Assembly: GCA_029937205.1 (NCBI GenBank)
Contig: JAPYQV010000113.1
Location: 1 to 7,713, forward strand
Length of the DNA: 7,713 nucleotides
Reading direction: 5' to 3'
Source: Alphaproteobacteria bacterium
Lineage (GTDB): Bacteria > Pseudomonadota > Alphaproteobacteria > UBA828
Both the position numbers and the translations under genes were made by a program. The notes below the pieces were generated by a model. That model saw only the letters and a list, made by a program, of their open reading frames with translations, was not told the DNA's origin and ran no database searches. Positions 1-5,384 of the stretch are shown in pieces; position 1 is the first letter of the stretch, and each line of letters opens with the position of its first letter.

Positions 1-128
1 GGCTTGGACTGTCCGTCAGCCACAGCATCATCAGCGAAATGGGCGGCGAGCTGACGGCGGAGTCCAGTGACGCGGGGGCACGTTTCAGCATCACCCTACC
101 CCACGGTGTCGAGGATAAAGACGCGTAA
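1..128 (+). CDS. Sensor histidine kinase, C-terminal end only (partial)
   Basis: This is the last 41 residues of a protein that begins before the window; the frame starts at base 3 and ends with TAA at 126-128. The visible peptide opens with LGLSVSHSIISEMGGEL and continues through a short beta segment, ARFSITLP. This is the end of a HATPase_c ATP-binding domain: the G2-box (GLGLS) with the following helix, then the last strand. Known family role: the domain binds ATP and phosphorylates a conserved His that passes the phosphate to a response regulator. The next gene, 2 bp downstream, is such a regulator, so the two are probably co-transcribed partners. Sensor domain, His box and membrane segments lie outside the window, so the signal cannot be guessed. 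Confidence 0.85.
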   Translation, partial: LGLSVSHSIISEMGGELTAESSDAGARFSITLPHGVEDKDA

Positions 129-130
129 AT

Positions 131-520
131 ATGGCGGCGGATATGAAGGCCGGGGCACATCTTCTATTGGTCGAAGATGAGCCGGTCGCGGCAAAAATGC
201 TGAGCCGAATTCTCAGCCTCGAGTGCTTCCGCGTCAGCACTGCGCCGGACGGCGTCGCCGCGCTCGAGCAGTTGGCGGACGAGTCACCCGACGCCCTGAT
301 CACCGATCTCAAGATGCCGCGCGGCGGCGGCGGCGACCTGGTTCGAGAGGCGCGCGCCTTGCACGCCGATCTGCCGATCGTCGTGATCACCGGATACTTC
401 ACGAGCGACGTCGAGCGCGAACTCAAAGAGCTCGGCGTTGCCACCCTTCTCCTCAAGCCGGTGGCGCTCAGCGACTTGATCGACGCAATAAAAAATGCGT
501 TGCCCCCCGCCGGGGATTAA
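131..520 (+). CDS. Single-domain (receiver-only) response regulator
   Basis: This 129-residue protein is essentially one CheY-like receiver domain with no output domain. Visible signature residues are the acidic pair E15-D16 (LLLVEDEP), phospho-acceptor D59 (ALITDLKMP), switch Thr T87 (VVITGY) and invariant K109 (LLLKPV). The start at 131 lies 2 bp after the kinase stop; a weak GAGGAT lies about 14 bases upstream at 111-116. A second in-frame ATG at 143 (M5) would still leave the domain intact, so either start is possible. A run of four glycines (65-68) follows the phosphorylation loop. Stand-alone receivers act by protein-protein contact, as phosphorelay intermediates or as sinks for kinase phosphate. 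Here the cognate kinase is almost certainly the upstream gene; the downstream target is unknown. Confidence 0.93.
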   Translation: MAADMKAGAHLLLVEDEPVAAKMLSRILSLECFRVSTAPDGVAALEQLADESPDALITDLKMPRGGGGDLVREARALHADLPIVVITGYFTSDVERELKELGVATLLLKPVALSDLIDAIKNALPPAGD

Positions 521-529
521 TCCGGCGGG
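506..529. terminator. GC hairpin at the end of the kinase/regulator pair, possible terminator
   Basis: CCCGCCGG (506-513) and CCGGCGGG (522-529) form a perfect 8-bp stem around an 8-base loop that contains the TAA stop codon of the receiver gene. The position, in the gap between convergent genes, fits a transcription end. The T content after the stem is poor (a CTTTG about ten bases later), so it is not a textbook intrinsic terminator. It could instead be an mRNA 3'-end stabilising hairpin. Confidence 0.4.
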
Positions 530-596
530 CTGCGCGCTGCTTTGTTCGACGGGTTACACATGATTTACGCTTGCGAGGGGAGCTTGCGGTTCGCCC

Positions 597-1274
597 TCAA
601 GCGGCCTTCCTGTGCAACCAGCCGGCGGATTCCGTAACCGAATAGAGCGGATCGAATTCGGTTACACTGGCGACCTCGATAACAGCGTCGTCGCCGATAT
701 CGAGCATCATCGCCTGGCCGTCGACCACAGCCAGCGTTACCGTGTGCGCGCCACCGCGGGCGCGGTCGAAACCGACCACGAGACGCAGTTGATCGGACGT
801 AAATCCGAGCTCGCGCAGGGCAAAATATTTGGCCGCGGCGAAGTCCTCACAATCGCCTTTGGCGCGGCTCAGAAACTGATAGGGGGTCGCCCAATAATCT
901 TCCATATCATAATTTTTAGAATCGGGCTGATAGGTTAATGCGTTGAAATAGCTATTAACTTTTTGAATTTGCGTGATCTGATCCAGGCCCTGGAGACTGT
1001 CGATAAGCTCGATCCAGAGCTTTGAGCCGGCCTTTTCATTGATCCGCCCACGGCCTTTTTCTAGGCGTGCTTCCTGCTTGGCGTAACGCTTCAAAAGCGT
1101 GTCCCAGCTGGTGAAGGAATTTGATTTTTTGACCTTGATTTGCTTGGCGCCGAAGACCGAAACCGTATCGCCCTTTGCCGCACTGGCGCTCTCGCCGGCA
1201 AGCGCGTCGCTGACGTCTGTGACGAAGCAAAGTGCCAGCGACAGAGCGAGCGTGAAAATAATTGCGCGAAACAG
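597..1274 (-). CDS. LapG-like periplasmic transglutaminase-like cysteine peptidase (BTLCP, DUF920 / peptidase C93)
   Basis: The family includes LapG, a calcium-dependent periplasmic protease that clips the N-terminus of large biofilm adhesins and is held inactive by the c-di-GMP receptor LapD. The catalytic triad is visible: Cys in KGDCEDFA, His in GGAHTVTLA and Asp in MMLDIGDD. These are residues 82, 117 and 132 counted from the TTG at 1094. The DCE around the Cys matches the LapG calcium-binding residues. The first ATG/GTG/TTG in frame is that TTG. The frame is open back to a stop at 1407-1409, and the stretch 1095-1274 reads as a signal peptide (FRAIIFTLALSLALCFV, then DALA-GE as a likely signal peptidase I site). 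I therefore extend the call to a CTG at 1272-1274, giving 225 residues. This start is a guess; a frameshift to the ATG at 1328-1330 is the alternative. No adhesin or LapD homologue is visible nearby. Confidence 0.82.
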   Translation of the reverse strand: MFRAIIFTLALSLALCFVTDVSDALAGESASAAKGDTVSVFGAKQIKVKKSNSFTSWDTLLKRYAKQEARLEKGRGRINEKAGSKLWIELIDSLQGLDQITQIQKVNSYFNALTYQPDSKNYDMEDYWATPYQFLSRAKGDCEDFAAAKYFALRELGFTSDQLRLVVGFDRARGGAHTVTLAVVDGQAMMLDIGDDAVIEVASVTEFDPLYSVTESAGWLHRKAA

Positions 1275-1438
1275 GCGCGCTGCCTGAAGGCCGGATATGT
1301 CGGTGGTTCGCTCGCAGGAAACTTTTTCATTGGAGCGACACGCGCCAAAGCTGGCGAGAAGACGGACTACTCCCGAATGAAAATTTCTTATAACTGCAAG
1401 CTCCCCTTAAGGAATTAGGAACCTGAAAATAATAATTT

Positions 1439-1476
1439 GATAACAATGCGTTAACTAAAAACATAGGGATAACAAT
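1439..1476. repeat. 9-bp direct repeat GATAACAAT, 29 bp apart
   Basis: Identical GATAACAAT copies lie at 1439-1447 and 1468-1476. The 29-bp start-to-start distance is close to three helical turns, so both would face the same side of the DNA. That suits a regulator binding two sites, but in AT-rich sequence a chance match is possible. Confidence 0.4.
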
Positions 1477-1495
1477 AAGTCTCTTTTGTATTGCA

Positions 1496-1524
1496 TACCT
1501 ATCCCAACGAGTAGGTTTTATACT
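1496..1524 (+). promoter_or_regulatory. Candidate regulated promoter: NarL-like heptamer TACCTAT plus -10 TATACT
   Basis: TATACT at 1519-1524 differs from the sigma-70 -10 consensus by one base. At the -35 distance there is no TTGACA-like hexamer; instead TACCTAT (1496-1502) sits there, which fits the NarL heptamer pattern TACYYMT. A weak -35 with an activator site over it is typical of activator-dependent promoters, and the downstream gene encodes a NarL-family regulator. Autoregulation is an inference from this layout. The leader to the start codon at 1707 would be long, about 175 bases. Confidence 0.3.
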
Positions 1525-1534
1525 CTTATGAATA

Positions 1535-1546
1535 AGGTAATTACCT
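1535..1546. promoter_or_regulatory. Perfect 12-bp palindrome AGGTAATTACCT, candidate operator
   Basis: AGGTAA and TTACCT are exact inverted halves with no spacer. It lies 11 bp downstream of the candidate TATACT -10 element, where a bound dimer would block initiation or early elongation. The same AGGT/ACCT half-sites occur in the looser inverted repeat at 1497-1516, so one protein might bind both. The binding protein is unknown. Confidence 0.35.
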
Positions 1547-1695
1547 CAATTAGTAGAAATAGTTTCACCCGATACGATCACCCCATAATCGCCGTATTTG
1601 CGCCGCTCTTGCCGTAAATCGAAGGGCCACTTTTCGCGATGGGCCGTGATATGGGGAAATAAAAACGAATCGAAAAATGATTCGCTCTCGACGGC

Positions 1696-1700
1696 AGGAA
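1696..1700 (+). promoter_or_regulatory. Shine-Dalgarno AGGAA deciding the start at 1707
   Basis: AGGAA ends 6 bases before the ATG at 1707-1709, a good spacing. The upstream in-frame ATG at 1677 has only a GGGGA some 20 bases away. This favours the shorter regulator beginning MRVLLADDHK, the usual way receiver domains of this family begin. Confidence 0.7.
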
Positions 1701-1706
1701 AAATTC

Positions 1707-2345
1707 ATGCGGGTGTTGCTCGCGGACGATCATAAATTAGTACGCGACGCGCTCGCCTTTTATTGCTCGCGCCTCGGCGATGACGTCGAAATCTTGCAGG
1801 CCGAGACCTATGATCAAGCGGCGGAACTGGCCGCGCATGCGCCGTCTCTCGACCTCATCATCCTCGACCTCAACATGCCGGGCAGCACCGGTTTCGATGG
1901 TCTGGATAGCATGCGCAAACGCTACCCCGATATCCCCATTGTGATTCTCTCGGGCTCCATCCGCCATCAGGATATGAGCCGTGCGCTCGAGCGCGGCGCC
2001 AACGGCTATTTGCCGAAAACCCTGGGCGGCGATGCCATGCTGAACGCGCTCAGACTGGTGATGTCGGGCGAAAAATTTATTCCCTCGGCGCTCTATGACG
2101 AAGCCGGCAGCGCCAACGAAGCGAGCGATATTCCCTCCGACAGCCCGCTCAGAAACCTCACCCCGCGCGAAATGGATGTGCTGGAACATCTCATCGAGGG
2201 CAAAGCGAACAAACAGATCGCCGCCCTGCTCGACCTTCAGATGGTGACGGTGAAGCTCCACATGAAGGGCATCTTACGCAAGCTTGGCGCCGCCAACCGC
2301 ACCCACGCGGTCAAGATCGTGCTCGAACTCAGGTCGGCCGCTTAG
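1707..2345 (+). CDS. NarL/FixJ-family response regulator (receiver + LuxR-type HTH)
   Basis: This is a 212-residue DNA-binding response regulator of normal family length. Residues 1-120 form the receiver: acidic D7-D8 (LLADDHK), phospho-acceptor D54 (LIILDLNMPG), switch S82 (VILSGS) and K104 (YLPKT). A linker of about 25 residues leads to a GerE/LuxR-type helix-turn-helix at about 148-210, with the typical LTPREMDVLEHLIEGKANKQIA and a recognition helix around VTVKLHMKGILRKL. The start at 1707 is chosen for its AGGAA ribosome site; starting at 1677 would add MIRSRRQEKF, which is not part of the domain. No partner kinase is adjacent downstream; the kinase ending at 128 is a possible partner but already has its own receiver. 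It probably acts as a transcription activator or repressor and may control its own AT-rich upstream region. Its stop abuts the stop of the convergent GGT-like gene. Confidence 0.95.
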   Translation: MRVLLADDHKLVRDALAFYCSRLGDDVEILQAETYDQAAELAAHAPSLDLIILDLNMPGSTGFDGLDSMRKRYPDIPIVILSGSIRHQDMSRALERGANGYLPKTLGGDAMLNALRLVMSGEKFIPSALYDEAGSANEASDIPSDSPLRNLTPREMDVLEHLIEGKANKQIAALLDLQMVTVKLHMKGILRKLGAANRTHAVKIVLELRSAA

Positions 2346-4031
2346 TTAATTGCCCGCCGCCATCGCTGGGCGCCGCGGGTCCGCCGCGCCGGCCAGGGTG
2401 CCGCGCTGTAAGTCCTGAAATATCAAACAGACCGCACCGGCGAGCGGGCTCCAATCGGGCCAAAGGCGCACATCGTGACCGAGCGCCGTTAATTCGGCCG
2501 CGATACCCGGCCCAAAACGCCCCTCCAAATTGAGACGCCCCGGAAAGGTCTCGTGCGGGGCGAAGGAATTGGGAAAGCTGTAGGAGGCGAAACGCGGCGC
2601 TTCGACCGCACGTTGCGGGTTCATGTCGAACAGCAGAATGTTCAACAGGGTCTGCAGCATGGCCTGGCATTGCACATCGCCACCCGGCGTGCCGAAGGGC
2701 ATGACAAATTCACCTTCGCGGATCAGCAATGCCGGATTGGGCGTGAGGCGCGGGCGCTTGCCGGGCGCAACGCTCGACGGGTGTGCCGGGTCGGCCCACG
2801 ACTGCGAGCCGCGTGACGATGGGCAAAGGCCGGTTCCCGGAATGACCGGGGTATCGTAGGACACATCGCTCGGCGTGGCGGAAAAGGCGTTGCCGTCTTT
2901 ATCGATGACACAAATGTAGGACGTGTCGCGCGGCACCGGCGCTGTGCCCTCGGAAGGCGGCGCGTTTTCCGCGCGTGCCGGAATGCGCGCACGCTGGGCC
3001 ACAATATGCGCCGGCGACAGCAGTCTCTCGAGCGGCACATGGACAAAACGCGGATCGCCGTAATAGCGCTCGCGGTCGGCGAAGACCAGTTTCAAAGCTT
3101 CCGTAATGTGGTGAATATAGGCCGGTGTGTTGTGCCCGGCGGTGCGTAGAATCCCGGGTTCCAACAGGGCGAGGGTTTGCGCCAATACAGGTCCCTGGCA
3201 CCAGGTGCCGCAAGTATAAACATCCGTATCCATAAAGCGATGGTGCAGCGGCGCTTCGACGGCGCATCTGAAATCGGCCAGATCCTCGGCCCGCATCAGG
3301 CCGTCATTTTCCCGGTGATAGCGCAGAATTTTAGCCGCGATATCTCCTCGGTAAAAAGCATCCCGGGCGGCCTCCAGGCCGGCCACCCTGCCGTGCCGCG
3401 CCGCCGCGCGTTCTTCCTCGGCCATGTAGCGCAGGCTCGACGCCAAGTCCCGTTGCACGAATATTTCACCTACCTCGGGCGGCGCGCCGCCGGGCAGATA
3501 GATCTCAGCACTGCTCGGCCAACGCGCATAGTCCGCTGCATGGGCGGCCAGGATGTTGGCCATGAAGGGATACATCACAAAACCGGGATCGGCGTAATCG
3601 ATCGCTTGCGCGGCGGCCTCGGCGAAGCTGATGGTGCCGTGGCGCTGTAGCGCACTGATCCAGGCGCAGGGCGCCGCCGGCACCACGGTGCGCAATATGC
3701 CTTCGGGAATTTCGCCGCCATGCTCGCGCTGAAACAGATCGGGTGTGACCGCGCCGGGCCAGGTGCCAAGGCCGCTGATGGTTTCGACCCGGCGCGTCTC
3801 GGCGCGGTAAATCATGATCGGCGCGACGCCGGCGAAATTGACATACTCGCTGTGCACAACGCTCAGCACGAGGCCGCCGGCCACACCGGCATCGACCGCG
3901 TTGCCGCCCGCCTCCAATATTTGCAGGGCGGCCTGGGCGGCGAGGTAATGGCCGGCGACAGCCATATGGCGACGGCCGCGCAGGAGCGGGCGGTAGCCGT
4001 CCATGATCGCGGGGTCGATGGCGCTCGCCAT
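2346..4031 (-). CDS. Gamma-glutamyltransferase-family Ntn-hydrolase, substrate probably not a gamma-glutamyl compound
   Basis: This 561-residue proenzyme resembles gamma-glutamyltranspeptidase, which cleaves itself before a Thr that becomes the N-terminal nucleophile. Here that Thr is T370 in DTSYICVIDKDGNAFS, giving a large subunit of about 369 residues and a small one of about 192. The Gly-Gly oxyanion motif is kept (FGTPGGD, G450-G451), as is APGKRP (422-427). The glutamate-holding residues of E. coli GGT appear lost: R114 aligns to L88 (ISGLGTWPG), the NNxMDD loop is replaced by CPSSRGS (403-409) and SSMSP by LTPNP (429-433). There is no signal peptide, so it is probably cytoplasmic, unlike classical periplasmic GGT. 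It is last in a four-gene operon, 18 bp after amidase B. An oxamate-amidohydrolase-like (HpxW-type) or other acylase role is possible; the substrate is not determinable here. Confidence 0.92.
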   Translation of the reverse strand: MASAIDPAIMDGYRPLLRGRRHMAVAGHYLAAQAALQILEAGGNAVDAGVAGGLVLSVVHSEYVNFAGVAPIMIYRAETRRVETISGLGTWPGAVTPDLFQREHGGEIPEGILRTVVPAAPCAWISALQRHGTISFAEAAAQAIDYADPGFVMYPFMANILAAHAADYARWPSSAEIYLPGGAPPEVGEIFVQRDLASSLRYMAEEERAAARHGRVAGLEAARDAFYRGDIAAKILRYHRENDGLMRAEDLADFRCAVEAPLHHRFMDTDVYTCGTWCQGPVLAQTLALLEPGILRTAGHNTPAYIHHITEALKLVFADRERYYGDPRFVHVPLERLLSPAHIVAQRARIPARAENAPPSEGTAPVPRDTSYICVIDKDGNAFSATPSDVSYDTPVIPGTGLCPSSRGSQSWADPAHPSSVAPGKRPRLTPNPALLIREGEFVMPFGTPGGDVQCQAMLQTLLNILLFDMNPQRAVEAPRFASYSFPNSFAPHETFPGRLNLEGRFGPGIAAELTALGHDVRLWPDWSPLAGAVCLIFQDLQRGTLAGAADPRRPAMAAGN

Positions 4032-4035
4032 TCCT

Positions 4036-4050
4036 GCCGGTTCCGCCGGC
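4036..4050 (-). promoter_or_regulatory. Hairpin between amidase B stop and GGT-like start
   Basis: On the transcribed strand GCCGG-CGGAA-CCGGC forms a 5-bp all-GC stem. It begins at the last base of the amidase TAG and ends just before an AGGA that touches the ATG. With only 18 bp between genes, the structure could limit or couple translation of the last gene to that of the amidase. It is short and could be fortuitous. Confidence 0.35.
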
Positions 4051-5381
4051 TAGACCATCTCGGCGCCGAGTTCGCGGCCGAGCCATTTGGCGGCGCGCAA
4101 GGTTTCCAGATCGGCGCCGCGCCGGCCGATCACCTGCACGCCGACCGGCAGGCCGGCCGGCCCCTTGAAGGCCGGCACGCTGATCGCCGGCACGCCGATG
4201 GAGGTCCACAGCAACAGGAATTTGGGATTGCCGGTGCTGTCCAGTCCCTTTGGCGCCTCGCCCGCCGACACCGGTGCGATTGCGGCATCGAAATCACCGA
4301 TCACCGATGGAAATGCCATGCACATTTTTTGCAACGCATCGAGGCGCGACAGATACGCATCGATACCAATGGCGAAACCGCGCACGAACCATTCGCGCAA
4401 AGCCGGAGAAATCAACTCGCCGGCATCGCGATAGCGGGGGCCCAGGCGATACGAAAATTCGCGTGCCAATATGTCCTGAGCGACATCGAAGACATCATCA
4501 TAGAGCGCCGGCATTTCGACAGTCGGCGCGCCAAGACGTTGTGCCAAATCCTCGAACAACTCGGCGCTCGATGGTTCCAATTCCGGCCAGGCATAATCGC
4601 GCAGAAAAACAAACCGCGGCTTGGCAATCGGCTGCCCGCCAAGGCCGGCGGCGAGACGGCTGGATTTTTGACCCTGGCTGGCCGGGTCGCGCTCGTCATC
4701 GCCGGAGAGTGTGTCGATAATGAGCGCCAGATCCTCGGCCGAGCGGCCATAGACGCCGATATGATCGAGCGTGTGCGAGAGCTGCATCATGCCGGTGCGC
4801 GGCATCAAACCCCATGTCGGCTTCATTGCCCAGGCGCCGCAGAACGACGCCGGGCGCAACACCGAGCCGACGGTTTGACTGCCGAGCGCGAGCGGTACCA
4901 TGGCGCCACCGACCGCCGCGCCTGAGCCGCTCGACGAGCCGCCCGGCGTGCGCTCGGAATCATGCGGGTTGCGGGTATCCGTCGGCGTAATAAACGCGCA
5001 CTCGGTGGTCTTCGTCTTGCCCATGATCACCGCGCCCGCCGCCTTCAGGCGCGTCACCGCCGTGGCATCGGCCTCGGGCCGCCTTCCCTTGTCCGTCGCC
5101 ACACCGTTTTCGGTCGGAAAGTCGGCGGTGTCTATGATGTCTTTCAGGCCAACGCCGGCGCCGGCCAATGCTCCCTTTTCCGGCGCGCTATCAACGGCGC
5201 TGGCGACCTCCCGGGCGTGGTCGTCGTTGCGCCAACGCCAGGCGTGCACATCACCATCCCGCTCGTCGATACGGGCCAAGGCGGCGTTCGTTTCGGCCAA
5301 GGCGCTGGTTTCGCCCGAGCCGACGGCGGCGGCGATTTCCGCCGCACTGCGGCAAGCAGGTGCCGAGAATTCTGTTGGCAT
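4050..5381 (-). CDS. Amidase B (amidase-signature family hydrolase)
   Basis: This 443-residue enzyme belongs to the amidase-signature (GatA/FAAH-like) serine hydrolases, which use a Ser-cisSer-Lys triad to hydrolyse amide bonds. The triad is visible: K80 (GVGLKDIIDT), cis-Ser S149 (TPGGSSSGSG) and nucleophile S173 (GSQTVGSVLRP), with the expected 24-residue Ser-to-Ser spacing. The usual T-G-G-S here reads T-V-G-S, a variant I believe occurs in a subgroup of the family. It lies 3 bp after amidase A and 18 bp before the GGT-like gene. The start at 5381 is supported by GGAG nine bases upstream. There is no signal peptide, so it is probably cytoplasmic. It could be an oxalurate-type (HpxY/AtzE-like) amidohydrolase, given the GGT neighbour, or a general amidase. 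A role in tRNA amidation is unlikely because no GatB or GatC is adjacent. Confidence 0.93.
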   Translation of the reverse strand: MPTEFSAPACRSAAEIAAAVGSGETSALAETNAALARIDERDGDVHAWRWRNDDHAREVASAVDSAPEKGALAGAGVGLKDIIDTADFPTENGVATDKGRRPEADATAVTRLKAAGAVIMGKTKTTECAFITPTDTRNPHDSERTPGGSSSGSGAAVGGAMVPLALGSQTVGSVLRPASFCGAWAMKPTWGLMPRTGMMQLSHTLDHIGVYGRSAEDLALIIDTLSGDDERDPASQGQKSSRLAAGLGGQPIAKPRFVFLRDYAWPELEPSSAELFEDLAQRLGAPTVEMPALYDDVFDVAQDILAREFSYRLGPRYRDAGELISPALREWFVRGFAIGIDAYLSRLDALQKMCMAFPSVIGDFDAAIAPVSAGEAPKGLDSTGNPKFLLLWTSIGVPAISVPAFKGPAGLPVGVQVIGRRGADLETLRAAKWLGRELGAEMV

Positions 5382-5384
5382 GAT

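Larger units (their letters stand above)
1275..1706. promoter_or_regulatory. Divergent control region with AT-rich core between the cysteine peptidase and the NarL-type regulator
   Basis: I see no convincing gene here; short open frames over 1091-1418 are shadows of the peptidase frame or lack any family signature. The core, 1421-1560, has about 40 G/C in 140 bases (29%), far below the GC-rich genes on both sides. Within it lie a 9-bp direct repeat GATAACAAT (1439-1447 and 1468-1476), a perfect palindrome AGGTAATTACCT (1535-1546), a hyphenated ACCTA/TAGGT inverted repeat (1497-1501 and 1512-1516) and a TATACT hexamer (1519-1524). Since the genes on both sides point away from it, the region probably carries promoters for both plus regulator sites. 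It could also hold a small RNA, which I cannot judge. Confidence 0.6.

Noticed and set aside
483..500. ACGCA / TGCGT inverted repeat around an A-run, as a possible terminator
   Set aside because: It lies within the receiver coding sequence, has only a 5-bp stem and carries its A/T run in the loop rather than after the stem.
1091..1348. Minus-strand frame of 85 codons overlapping the start of the cysteine peptidase
   Set aside because: It is in another frame from the signal peptide and triad, and its translation is basic and Ser/Arg-rich with no signature. Its first part could matter only if a frameshift joins it to the peptidase.
1468..1476. Resemblance of GGATAACAAT to the lac operator
   Set aside because: A short AT-rich match with no lac genes or LacI-type regulator in view; better described simply as one copy of the local direct repeat.
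4868..4885. Amidase B signature T-V-G-S instead of T-G-G-S, as a possible inactivating change
   Set aside because: The oxyanion hole uses backbone NH groups, the nucleophile, cis-Ser and Lys are all intact, and I believe the Val variant occurs in active subgroups, so loss of function is not supported.
3720..4925. Long open frame on the plus strand (about 400 codons) across the GGT-like and amidase genes
   Set aside because: It lies opposite two well-supported genes. Its translation is rich in Arg, Ala, Gly and His with no domain, which is the typical antisense shadow in GC-rich DNA.
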